Assembly (NCBI RefSeq): GCF_025195085.2 | Contig: NZ_JANAVY020000003.1 | Coordinates: 310,001 to 374,000 of the forward strand | Direction of reading: 5' to 3' | Origin: Vibrio intestinalis | GTDB taxonomy: Bacteria > Pseudomonadota > Gammaproteobacteria > Enterobacterales > Vibrionaceae | Length of the DNA: 64,000 nucleotides | Shown here: positions 35,920-44,794 of the stretch, one piece after another | Layout of the letters: each line of letters starts with the position of its first letter | How positions within the stretch are numbered: the first letter of the stretch is position 1 | The notes under the pieces: model-generated | Seen by the model: only the letters and a program-made list of their open reading frames with translations | The model's database searches: none | What the model was told of the DNA's origin: nothing | Translations under genes and position numbers: made by a program

Positions 35920-37149
35920 TTATTTCACCGTTACAAATTCTGGGTAAGCACCTACGCCGCAATCATGCATATCCATACCTTCTAACTCTTCGTCTTCCGA
36001 TACACGGATACCGATTGTTGCTTTTAACACGCCCCATACTGCTAAGCTTGCTAGGAATACCCAACCAAAGATAACCGCTGCGCCCAATAGCTGTGTGCTG
36101 AAACTCGCATCGCTGTTACTTAGTGGAACCACCATTAGGCCAAACAAACCACACACACCATGCACTGAGATGGCACCCACTGGATCATCAATCTTAAGCT
36201 TATCTAGGCCAATGATGCTAAATACCACTAGCGCGCCTGACACTGCACCAATTGACACGGCGTACACTGGAGAAGGTGATAGTGGGTCAGCGGTAATAGC
36301 CACAAGGCCTGCCAACGCACCGTTCAGAATCATCGTTAAATCTGCTTTGCCCCAAGTGGTTTTACACACAAGTAGCGCTGCAATTGCACCTGCTGCTGCC
36401 GCGGCATTGGTGTTTAGGAAGATTTGACCTACTGCTGTTGCGTTCTCAAAGTCAGACACCATCAGTTGAGAACCACCGTTAAAGCCGAACCAGCCAAACC
36501 ATAGGATAAATGTACCTAACGTCGCTAATGGCATGTTTGAACCTGGGATTGGGTAGATTTCACCGTTCTTACCATATTTACCCTTACGAGCGCCCAGTAG
36601 CAACACGCCTGCTAGCGCAGCGGCTGCACCGGCCATGTGTACGATACCTGAGCCAGCAAAGTCACTGAATCCTGCTTCTGATAGGAAGCCGCCACCCCAT
36701 GTCCAGTAACCTTCGACTGGGTAGATAAATGCGGTCAATACAGCAGAGAAGATCAAGAAAGACCATAGTTTCATTCGCTCAGCCACAGCGCCCGATACAA
36801 CAGACATCGCGGTAGCAACGAATACAACTTGGAAGAAGAAGTCTGATTCTAGAGAGTGATCCGCCCCTTCACCTTGCGTGCCGATTAAAGCACCAAATGA
36901 CGGAAGCCAACTGCCTTCGGCATTATCGACATACATGATGTTGTAACCTACGGCCAAATACATAGTGCAGGCAATTGCGTATAGGCAGACGTTTTTAGTT
37001 AAAATTTCAGTGGTGTTTTTTGAGCGAACTAAGCCCGCTTCCAACATGGCAAAACCGGCTGCCATCCACATTACCAACGCACCAGAAATGAGGAAGAAAA
37101 AAGTGTCGAGTGCGTAACGAAGTTCAGATACTGTTGATGCTAATTCCAT
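35920..37149 (-). CDS. amtB: Ammonium transporter
   Basis: This 409-residue channel-like protein of the Amt/Mep/Rh family conducts ammonium across the inner membrane. Eleven helices can be placed. The twin pore histidines are H171 (GIVHMAG) and H330 (SVHGVCG). The gate and specificity residues around FQVVFVATAMSVVSGAVAER (about 106-125) are conserved. The N-terminus is short and begins directly with the first helix, so unlike E. coli AmtB there is no obvious cleavable leader. It follows glnK by 23 bases; GlnK plugs AmtB when nitrogen is plentiful. Confidence 0.95.
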   Translation of the reverse strand: MELASTVSELRYALDTFFFLISGALVMWMAAGFAMLEAGLVRSKNTTEILTKNVCLYAIACTMYLAVGYNIMYVDNAEGSWLPSFGALIGTQGEGADHSLESDFFFQVVFVATAMSVVSGAVAERMKLWSFLIFSAVLTAFIYPVEGYWTWGGGFLSEAGFSDFAGSGIVHMAGAAAALAGVLLLGARKGKYGKNGEIYPIPGSNMPLATLGTFILWFGWFGFNGGSQLMVSDFENATAVGQIFLNTNAAAAAGAIAALLVCKTTWGKADLTMILNGALAGLVAITADPLSPSPVYAVSIGAVSGALVVFSIIGLDKLKIDDPVGAISVHGVCGLFGLMVVPLSNSDASFSTQLLGAAVIFGWVFLASLAVWGVLKATIGIRVSEDEELEGMDMHDCGVGAYPEFVTVK

Positions 37150-37172
37150 GTGATATCTCCAATCCTTGAGAG

Positions 37173-37607
<435 letters not shown>

Positions 37608-37622
37608 TCATCTTTGTCGCAC

Positions 37623-37650
37623 AAAAAAAGCGCACCAACCTGGTGCGCTT
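37623..37650 (-). terminator. yacL terminator that also resembles an NtrC enhancer site
   Basis: AAGCGCACCA (37628-37637) and TGGTGCGCTT (37641-37650) are perfect inverted arms. On the minus strand they are followed by seven T, a complete intrinsic terminator 46 bases after the yacL stop. The core GCACC-N5-GGTGC is also the NtrC dyad pattern, and its centre lies about 100 bases upstream of the predicted glnK start, a normal enhancer distance. Confidence 0.75.
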
Positions 37651-37695
37651 ATTCCCAACTTTAAAGCATTCTATGAGCCGTGCTCACTCATGGTG

Positions 37696-38067
37696 CTAAA
37701 AGCGTTTCACGAACGCCTGCCACTGCTCAAGCAGATCGACAAAATCTTCCATTCCGCAGCTTGCAGTACTCTCGCTTTGGTACAAATCAAACTCGCTATC
37801 GGCATCGAGTTCGCTATCGTGAGAGAGAACATTCTCCTCAATAACCACTTCGTCACCACACACAGTGAGCGAGATTTCACGGCCAATACGCTTATACTCT
37901 TGCACCGCGTTTTGCTTTGCTTGATCCAGTAAATCAAACACTTCAGCAATAGCTTGCGCATTGGTACCCAATTCTTCCTGAACCCAACGTCCCACGATTT
38001 CATGCCCCATCGAGCAATGGCAATAATAATTGCCTTCTAAGGTGTTCTTTTTAAATTCGTAGTCCAT
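37696..38067 (-). CDS. yacL: YacL family (UPF0231) protein
   Basis: This 123-residue cytoplasmic protein of unknown function corresponds to E. coli YacL (120 residues). It shares the start MDYEF, the SMGHEIVGRW segment (about 19-28), an acidic middle and the C-terminal CGMEDFVDLLEQWQAFV. It has no membrane segment. In E. coli yacL is next to acnB; here acnB is 3.8 kb away, separated by the glycerate operon. It is divergent from cdaR. Confidence 0.88.
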   Translation of the reverse strand: MDYEFKKNTLEGNYYCHCSMGHEIVGRWVQEELGTNAQAIAEVFDLLDQAKQNAVQEYKRIGREISLTVCGDEVVIEENVLSHDSELDADSEFDLYQSESTASCGMEDFVDLLEQWQAFVKRF

Positions 38068-38139
38068 CTTTTTCTCTACGGATGTATTTTCTCGGTGCTA
38101 TTATCGGCCAATTATCGGCAACACTCCAACGAATCTTCT

Positions 38140-39291
38140 ATGCAGTTAAATGAGACTATCGCCCGTCAGATCGTCGAGCGCACCATGAAAATCATTCCTC
38201 ACTCCATAAACGTTATGGACGATAAAGGCCGAATCATCGGCTCTGGCGACCGTGCTCGATTGCAACAAAAGCATGAAGGCGCCGTGCTGGCGATTGCCGA
38301 ACATCGCGTGGTTGAAATTGACGAAGCGACCGCTCAACACCTTAAAGGGGTAAAGCCGGGGATCAACTTACCGATCATCTACCTTGATCAAGTCATAGGG
38401 GTAATTGGCATTTCCGGCACACCGGAACAAGTGCAGCACTACGGTGAATTGGTCAAAATGACGGCTGAACTGATCGTTGAACAAGCGGCATTGATGTCAC
38501 AGGTAGAATGGAACAAGCGCCACCGTGAAGAACTGGTATTGCAGCTTATCCAAGGTGCCAAACTCAATGACTCACAGCTTGGCACTATTGCAGAAAGATT
38601 AGAATTAGATCTAAGCCGCCCTAGAATTGCGGCAGTAGTAAAAGTGATACCCGATAAAGATCAATCGTTCTCGCTTGAGCACCTTCAACAATTAGTCCAC
38701 TTATTGGAATACCCAGAGCGAGATAATCTGGTTGGCATTCTCTCAGTGTCAAAGAATGAAGTGGTGGTATTAAAACCGATCTCTTTCACTGACTCTGGTT
38801 GGTCTAAGAAAGCGGAAACAAAACGCATCAATCAGTTACTGACTCGGGTTAAAAAACTCAGTAATTTCTCAATTAAGATCGCTCTTGGCGAGTACTTCTC
38901 TGGGGTTGATGGCTTAGCAAAATCTTACGAAACCGCGCAGTTAACCATGCAATCGGTCACCAACCAATCAGGGGAAGTGTTCTTCTATCAAGACCATAAA
39001 TTGCCGGTGTTGATGAGTTCTATTTTGAGTGAACCGTGGAAAGCGGAGCAACTTCGCCAACCTTATGATTTATTGAAACAATATGACACTAAGGGAATAT
39101 TAGTCCGCACTCTTAGTGAGTATTTTGTACAAAATTGTGACGCATGTCAGACTTGCCAAAAACTGCATATTCATAGAAATACTCTCAGATATCGACTGGA
39201 AAAAATAGAACAACTAACATCATTAAATATCAGCAACTTAAATGATATTTTACAACTATATCTAGCCATTAATTTGTTCAACTCAAATTAG
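38140..39291 (+). CDS. cdaR: CdaR-type sugar diacid/glycerate regulator
   Basis: This 383-residue PucR/CdaR family transcription factor (E. coli CdaR 385) has three parts. An N-terminal sugar-diacid recognition domain (about 5-135) contains INVMDDKGRIIGSGDRARL. A GGDEF-like middle domain follows. A C-terminal helix-turn-helix (about 330-383) contains LHIHRNTLRYRLEKIEQLT. E. coli CdaR activates glucarate, galactarate and glycerate genes. I chose ATG at 38140 because conserved sequence begins just after it (MQLNETIARQIVERTMKII); the frame extends to 38095. The operon it probably controls, a GntP-family permease and glycerate kinase, starts 134 bases downstream behind a perfect palindrome. Confidence 0.92.
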   Translation: MQLNETIARQIVERTMKIIPHSINVMDDKGRIIGSGDRARLQQKHEGAVLAIAEHRVVEIDEATAQHLKGVKPGINLPIIYLDQVIGVIGISGTPEQVQHYGELVKMTAELIVEQAALMSQVEWNKRHREELVLQLIQGAKLNDSQLGTIAERLELDLSRPRIAAVVKVIPDKDQSFSLEHLQQLVHLLEYPERDNLVGILSVSKNEVVVLKPISFTDSGWSKKAETKRINQLLTRVKKLSNFSIKIALGEYFSGVDGLAKSYETAQLTMQSVTNQSGEVFFYQDHKLPVLMSSILSEPWKAEQLRQPYDLLKQYDTKGILVRTLSEYFVQNCDACQTCQKLHIHRNTLRYRLEKIEQLTSLNISNLNDILQLYLAINLFNSN

Positions 39292-39296
39292 ACAAT

Positions 39297-39312
39297 TTGT
39301 GCATTTGCACAA
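39297..39312. promoter_or_regulatory. Palindromic operator candidate for CdaR
   Basis: TTGTGCA-TT-TGCACAA is a perfect seven-base inverted repeat with a two-base centre, located just after cdaR and 114 bases before the GntP-family gene. Symmetry and position suggest it is where CdaR binds to activate the glycerate operon. The rest of the 134-base gap shows no gene. Confidence 0.6.
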
Positions 39313-39425
39313 GAACAAACTCTATTCGCTGCGTTTATTTGTCACAACGGCTAAAGACGCTTTTTACTTCAATCCCTATATTTGGCGAAAAATTATTCTT
39401 ACAACTTTTCTTTTGGAAATAGAAC

Positions 39426-40691
39426 ATGATTGAAGTCTCTACTCTCGGCGCTCTCGCAGCGCTCGTCGTCGCGATAGCATTAATTCTAAAAAAAGTGCCA
39501 CCAGCGTATGGCATGATCATCGGCGCACTTGTCGGTGGTGTCGTAGGCGGTGTATCCCTAACCGATACCGTTGGTCTAATGATTGGCGGTGCTCAAGGCA
39601 TCGTAACCGCAGTATTACGTATCTTAGCTGCGGGTGTTCTTGCTGGTGTGTTAATTGAATCTGGCGCGGCAACCTCGATTGCTGAAACCATTGTTAAGAA
39701 AGTGGGTGAAACTCGCGCCCTACTTGCACTCGCACTCGCAACCATGATTCTAACTGCGGTTGGTGTGTTTGTTGACGTAGCGGTTATCACTGTATCTCCT
39801 ATTGCGCTAGCAATTGCTCGCCGCGCAGACATTTCTAAAACAGCGATTTTGTTAGCGATGGTTGGCGGCGGTAAAGCGGGTAACGTCATGTCACCAAACC
39901 CAAATGCGATTGCAGCAGCAGATGCTTTTGATGTTCCGCTAACGTCTGTAATGGCAGCCGGTGTTGTACCAGGCCTGTGCGGTCTTATCTTGGCTTACTT
40001 CATCGCTAAGCGCTTAGTAAACAAAGGCACTAAAGTAGCTGAGTGTGAAGTTGTCGCGGTGGATCACAGCAAGCTACCAACCTTTACAGCTGCAATCATC
40101 GCACCTCTAGTGGCGATTGCCCTACTCGCACTGCGCCCAATCGCTGGCATCAACGTTGACCCACTGATTGCCCTGCCACTTGGTGGTCTAATTGGTGCGG
40201 TGGTCATGGGCCGCTTTAAAGACTCTAACCACTTTGCAGTATCTGGCCTTAGCCGTATGGCACCTGTAGCGGTAATGCTACTGGGTACAGGTACACTTGC
40301 AGGTATCATCGCAAACTCAGGTCTAAAAGATGGCCTAATCGATATTCTGACCGCTTCTGGTTTGCCTTCTTACCTACTAGCTCCTATCTCTGGTGCAATG
40401 ATGTCACTGGCGACTGCATCGACAACAGCAGGTACAGCCGTTGCCTCTAACGTATTTAGCCACACTATTCTTGAGCTTGGTGTACCAGCGCTTGCGGGTG
40501 CGGCAATGATTCACTCTGGCGCAACTGTGCTAGACCACATGCCACACGGTAGCTTCTTCCATGCAACAGGTGGTGCGGTGCACATGGATATCCGTGAGCG
40601 TCTTAAACTTATTCCTTACGAATCAGCGGTTGGCTTAATGATCGCATTCGTTTCTGTCATGATGTTTGGTGTATTCGGTCTGTTCGTATAA
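39426..40691 (+). CDS. GntP family organic-acid permease, probably for glycerate
   Basis: This 421-residue inner-membrane symporter of the gluconate permease (GntP) family has about twelve hydrophobic segments. They begin at 6-40 (LGALAALVVAIALILKKVPP). The loop GGGKAGNVMSPNPNAIAAAD (about 147-166) and LDHMPHGSFFHATGGAVHMD (about 367-386) match the family. It lacks anything typical of gluconate kinase operons. It is followed 16 bases later by a glycerate kinase gene, so glycerate is the most likely substrate. That is inference from context. Confidence 0.88.
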   Translation: MIEVSTLGALAALVVAIALILKKVPPAYGMIIGALVGGVVGGVSLTDTVGLMIGGAQGIVTAVLRILAAGVLAGVLIESGAATSIAETIVKKVGETRALLALALATMILTAVGVFVDVAVITVSPIALAIARRADISKTAILLAMVGGGKAGNVMSPNPNAIAAADAFDVPLTSVMAAGVVPGLCGLILAYFIAKRLVNKGTKVAECEVVAVDHSKLPTFTAAIIAPLVAIALLALRPIAGINVDPLIALPLGGLIGAVVMGRFKDSNHFAVSGLSRMAPVAVMLLGTGTLAGIIANSGLKDGLIDILTASGLPSYLLAPISGAMMSLATASTTAGTAVASNVFSHTILELGVPALAGAAMIHSGATVLDHMPHGSFFHATGGAVHMDIRERLKLIPYESAVGLMIAFVSVMMFGVFGLFV

Positions 40692-40707
40692 GGCTCTGAG
40701 GTTAAAA

Positions 40708-41841
40708 ATGAAAATTGTAATTGCTCCTGATTCATACAAAGAAAGCTTAACAGCAATGGAAGTCGCGACTTCCATTGAGAAAGGTTTCAAACAAGTATTA
40801 CCTCAAGCGGAATACATTAAATTGCCAATGGCTGACGGCGGCGAAGGCACGGTACAGTCATTAGTAGACGCAACTGGCGGTGAAGTGATTAGCCACCAAG
40901 TGACAGGCCCTCTAGGCCAAGTAGTCGAAGGTTTCTATGGTCTACTAGGTGACGGCAAAACCGCTATCATCGAAATGGCCGCAGCGTCTGGTTTACACCT
41001 TGTTGAGCCAGAGCTTCGTAACCCACTACTGACGACCACTTACGGTACTGGCGAGCTGATTCTTGCGGTATTAGATCGCGGTGTAGAACACATCATTGTC
41101 GGCATTGGCGGCAGTGCAACGAACGATGGTGGCTTAGGTATGGCTCAAGCCTTAGGCATTGATATGCTGGACTCTGCGGGCAGCCCGCTAGGTCATGGCG
41201 GCGGTGCTTTGGCTAACCTAGCCACCATTGATACCTCTAAGCTAGATCCTCGTTTGGCAAATGTTCGCTTAGAAGTAGCTTGTGACGTGGATAACCCACT
41301 ATGTGGTGCAAAAGGGGCTTCTCAAATCTTTGGCCCGCAAAAAGGCGCAACGCCAGAGATGGTTGAGCAGCTCGATAGCAACTTAAGCCATTACGCTGAC
41401 GTAATGAAAGCGCAGCTAGGTAAAGATGTAAAAGAGATGGCAGGTGCTGGCGCAGCTGGTGGTTTAGGTGCAGCATTACTTGGTTTACTGGATGCAGAAC
41501 TAAGACCGGGTATCGAAATCGTCATGGACGCAGTAAACCTAAGCGACGTGCTAAAAGATGCTGATCTCGTTATCACCGGTGAAGGACGCATCGACAGACA
41601 AACTATTCACGGTAAAACGCCAATCGGTGTTGCACGTTGTGCTAAACAATACGATCTACCTGTGATTGGTATTGCAGGTTGTTTATCAGCTGACTGCGGC
41701 GTAGTGCATGACCATGGCATCGACGCTGTCTTCGCAGTCGTCAATCGCTCGGTTGATTTAGCGACCGCACTCAAAGAAGCAGCTGAAAACGTAGAAATCA
41801 CCGCACGTAACGTTGCTGCCATCTACAAGATGCAGAAGTAA
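40708..41841 (+). CDS. Glycerate kinase (GarK/GlxK family)
   Basis: This 377-residue cytoplasmic kinase phosphorylates D-glycerate, in the E. coli relatives giving 2-phosphoglycerate for glycolysis. The family start MKIVIAPDSYKESLTAMEVA is exact. MADGGEGTVQSL lies near 48-59, GIGGSATNDGGLGMAQALG at about 132-150 and DLVITGEGRIDRQTIHGKTP at about 286-305. ATG at 40708 is preceded by GAGGTTAAAA. It is the second gene of the cdaR-linked operon and ends at a bidirectional terminator facing acnB. GarK and GlxK cannot be told apart from sequence, so no symbol is given. Confidence 0.92.
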   Translation: MKIVIAPDSYKESLTAMEVATSIEKGFKQVLPQAEYIKLPMADGGEGTVQSLVDATGGEVISHQVTGPLGQVVEGFYGLLGDGKTAIIEMAAASGLHLVEPELRNPLLTTTYGTGELILAVLDRGVEHIIVGIGGSATNDGGLGMAQALGIDMLDSAGSPLGHGGGALANLATIDTSKLDPRLANVRLEVACDVDNPLCGAKGASQIFGPQKGATPEMVEQLDSNLSHYADVMKAQLGKDVKEMAGAGAAGGLGAALLGLLDAELRPGIEIVMDAVNLSDVLKDADLVITGEGRIDRQTIHGKTPIGVARCAKQYDLPVIGIAGCLSADCGVVHDHGIDAVFAVVNRSVDLATALKEAAENVEITARNVAAIYKMQK

Positions 41842-41865
41842 ATCGCTGTTCACTGACGTAAAAAC

Positions 41866-41895
41866 AAAAAACCGCTGAATATTCAGCGGTTTTTT
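41866..41895. terminator. Bidirectional terminator between glycerate kinase gene and acnB
   Basis: ACCGCTGAAT (41871-41880) and ATTCAGCGGT (41881-41890) form a perfect palindrome flanked by five A on one side and five T on the other, so it works in both directions. Confidence 0.9.
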
Positions 41896-41912
41896 ATTAC
41901 TATCAATACTGA

Positions 41913-44501
41913 TTAAGCTGGCTCTTGGAAAATAACCGTGTCTGCTTTTTCAGTGTATTGACCCATACGATGGAAGTTTAGATAACGGTAAGTATCTGCC
42001 GCCGTTGCATCAATCTGCTGCGCGTACTGCAGGTACTCTTCCTTAGTTGGAATCTTACCTAAAATCGCACCCACCGCTGCTAATTCAGCAGAGGCTAGAT
42101 ACACATCCGCACCTGTACCTAGGCGGTTCGGGAAGTTACGTGTCGAAGTAGACATCACCGTTGCTTTATCTGCCACGCGAGCTTGGTTACCCATACAGAG
42201 TGAACAGCCCGGAGTTTCGATACGAACACCAGCACGACCAAAGATGCCGTAGTAGCCTTCTTCAATCAGTTGGTCTTTATCCATCTTAGTTGGCGGTGCT
42301 ACCCATAGGCGGGTATCCAATTGACCATTGAACTTCTCAAGCAGTTTACCTGCTGCGCGGAAGTGACCAATGTTCGTCATACAAGAACCGATAAACACTT
42401 CATCAATCTTAGTGTTTTGAACTTCAGACAGTAGGCGTGCATCATCAGGGTCATTCGGCGCACACAGAATTGGCTCATCAATATCGGCCAAATCAATTTC
42501 AATGATATGCGCGTATTCCGCATCAGCATCCGCTTCCATTAGCTCAGGGTTTGCGACCCAATCTTCCATCGCGGTAATACGACGTTCGATAGTACGACGG
42601 TCACCGTAACCTTCAGAAATCATCCACTTCAACATGGTGATGTTCGAGTTAAGGTATTCTTCAATCGACTCTTGAGAAAGCTTAACGGTACAACCTGCAG
42701 CAGAGCGCTCTGCTGATGCATCTGACAGCTCAAATGCTTGTTCAACCGTTAGGTGCTCAACGCCTTCAATCTCAAGCACTCGGCCTGAGAATTCGTTGAT
42801 CTTGCCCGCTTTTTCAACCGTCAGTAGACCTTGTTGAATAGCGTAGTAAGGAATCGCGTGGACTAAATCACGCAGTGTAATGCCTTCTTTCATTTCGCCT
42901 TTAAAGCGAACCAAAATTGACTCTGGCATATCCAGTGGCATAACACCGGTTGCCGCTGCGAATGCAACCAAACCTGAACCCGCTGGGAATGAAATACCCA
43001 GAGGGAAACGAGTATGAGAGTCACCACCAGTACCAACAGTATCAGGCAGAAGCATGCGGTTTAGCCATGAGTGGATAACACCATCACCCGGGCGAAGTGA
43101 CACACCGCCACGGTTCATAATGAAGTCAGGTAGCGTATGGTGAGTATTTACATCAACCGGTTTAGGGTATGCAGAGGTGTGACAGAAAGATTGCATCACA
43201 AGATCAGCGGAGAAACCAAGACAAGCTAGGTCTTTCAGTTCATCACGCGTCATAGGACCAGTGGTATCCTGAGAACCTACTGTGGTCATTTTTGGCTCAC
43301 AGTACTGGCCTGCACGAACACCTTCAACACCACACGCTTTACCAACCATCTTCTGAGCTAGTGTATAGCCTTTGCTCGAAGCCGTTGGGTCGATAGGTTT
43401 AGCAAAGAGATCTGTCTCTTCTAAACCAAGTGATGTACGAGCGCGGCTCGTTAGACCACGACCGATAATCAGTGGAATACGGCCACCAGCACGTACTTCA
43501 TCAAGCAGTACTTTACTTAGCTCAAAATTAGAGATTTCCGCATCGCCTTTGCGCACAACACCTTCGTATGGATAGATGTCAATCACATCGCCCATATTCA
43601 TATCTTGTACGTTCAGTTCAATCGGTAGTGCGCCTGAATCTTCCATCGTGTTGTAGAAGATCGGAGCAATTTTACCGCCTAAACAAATACCGCCTGTACG
43701 TTTGTTTGGTACATAAGGGATGTCATCCCCCATGAACCACAGTACAGAGTTAGTCGCTGATTTACGCGAAGAACCCGTACCCACAACATCACCGACATAA
43801 GCCAGTGGAATGCCATCTTTTTGCAGCTCTTCAATCTGAGCGATTGGACCAACACTGCCTTGCTCATCTGGGTTGATACCATCACGTTCCATTTTAAGCA
43901 TCGCTTTTGCGTGCACTGGAATATCAGGGCGAGACCAAGCATCAGGGGCAGGTGACAAATCATCGGTGTTGGTTTCACCGGTAACTTTAAATACTTTAAC
44001 GGTAATTTTTTCTGCGACTTTTTCTTTCGAAGTAAACCACTCAGCGTCTGCCCAAGATTGCATCACTTGTTGAGCGTATGTATTGCCTGCTTTGGCTTTA
44101 TCTTCTACATCGTAGAAAGCATCAAACATCAGTAGTGTATGTGATAGGGCTTTTGCTGCGATTGGAGCAAGTAGGTCATCATCTAGAAGGGCAACTAAAG
44201 GTTCAATGTTGTAACCACCCTGCATAGTGCCGAGAAGCTCAGCGGCTTTCTCGCGGCTAACCAGAGGTGATTCAACTTCTTGTTTTGCAACTGCCGTTAG
44301 AAAACCCGCTTTAACATAAGCGGCTTCATCTACGCCCGGTGGGATTCGATTTTCAAGAAGATCAAGAATAAAGGCTTCTTCACCTTGTGGCGGGGCTTTA
44401 AGCAGCTCAACAAGTCCAGCAACCTGTTCAGCATCTAGTGGTTTAGGTACTACTCCTTCAGCAGCACGTTCTTCGACGTGTTTACGGTAGGCTTCAAGCA
44501 C
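41913..44501 (-). CDS. acnB: Aconitate hydratase B
   Basis: This 862-residue TCA-cycle [4Fe-4S] enzyme interconverts citrate and isocitrate and is the main AcnB of gamma-proteobacteria (E. coli 865). The HEAT-like N-terminal domain (about 1-160) precedes a swivel domain and the catalytic core. Cluster cysteines are in GSCMTN and at C766/C769 in GCSLCMGNQ. The core motifs are CHTSAYPKP and [17 protein letters not shown]. The start is GTG at 44501 with GAGG eight bases upstream. A seven-codon frame with a stronger ribosome site overlaps this start. The 293 bases up to the next gene hold no other gene that I can see. It is convergent with the glycerate operon. Confidence 0.97.
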   Translation of the reverse strand: MLEAYRKHVEERAAEGVVPKPLDAEQVAGLVELLKAPPQGEEAFILDLLENRIPPGVDEAAYVKAGFLTAVAKQEVESPLVSREKAAELLGTMQGGYNIEPLVALLDDDLLAPIAAKALSHTLLMFDAFYDVEDKAKAGNTYAQQVMQSWADAEWFTSKEKVAEKITVKVFKVTGETNTDDLSPAPDAWSRPDIPVHAKAMLKMERDGINPDEQGSVGPIAQIEELQKDGIPLAYVGDVVGTGSSRKSATNSVLWFMGDDIPYVPNKRTGGICLGGKIAPIFYNTMEDSGALPIELNVQDMNMGDVIDIYPYEGVVRKGDAEISNFELSKVLLDEVRAGGRIPLIIGRGLTSRARTSLGLEETDLFAKPIDPTASSKGYTLAQKMVGKACGVEGVRAGQYCEPKMTTVGSQDTTGPMTRDELKDLACLGFSADLVMQSFCHTSAYPKPVDVNTHHTLPDFIMNRGGVSLRPGDGVIHSWLNRMLLPDTVGTGGDSHTRFPLGISFPAGSGLVAFAAATGVMPLDMPESILVRFKGEMKEGITLRDLVHAIPYYAIQQGLLTVEKAGKINEFSGRVLEIEGVEHLTVEQAFELSDASAERSAAGCTVKLSQESIEEYLNSNITMLKWMISEGYGDRRTIERRITAMEDWVANPELMEADADAEYAHIIEIDLADIDEPILCAPNDPDDARLLSEVQNTKIDEVFIGSCMTNIGHFRAAGKLLEKFNGQLDTRLWVAPPTKMDKDQLIEEGYYGIFGRAGVRIETPGCSLCMGNQARVADKATVMSTSTRNFPNRLGTGADVYLASAELAAVGAILGKIPTKEEYLQYAQQIDATAADTYRYLNFHRMGQYTEKADTVIFQEPA

Positions 44502-44517
44502 GACTTATTCCTCTCAT
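44494..44517 (-). CDS. Seven-codon leader frame overlapping the acnB start
   Basis: On the minus strand GGAGGG followed by six bases precedes ATG at 44517. The frame encodes MRGISRA and stops with TGA at 44496-44494, eight bases inside acnB in another frame. Ribosomes ending here would release next to the acnB GTG, so coupling is possible. It may be chance; only the strength of its ribosome site makes it worth listing. Confidence 0.35.
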   Translation of the reverse strand: MRGISRA

Positions 44518-44794
44518 TGCGGTCCCTCCTCAATTTATAATTTCTATTAATAAACCTGAGGAGCAACATCCTTGGAAACTTTGGCTCTCCATTGCCACTT
44601 TTGTCATTCTTTTTAGACTGATAAACAGCGCCAGAGAGGCCAAACTGTGGGCGGCATGATAGCAAATTTAACGATAAATTAAAATCTCATCATTTTGACC
44701 AACATAGCAACTTAAGACTAAAGTCCTATGTATTCAAAAACTAACATGCCTAACAAATAAACTACCAAAAAGGCAATTTGTCTATTTATTTCAA

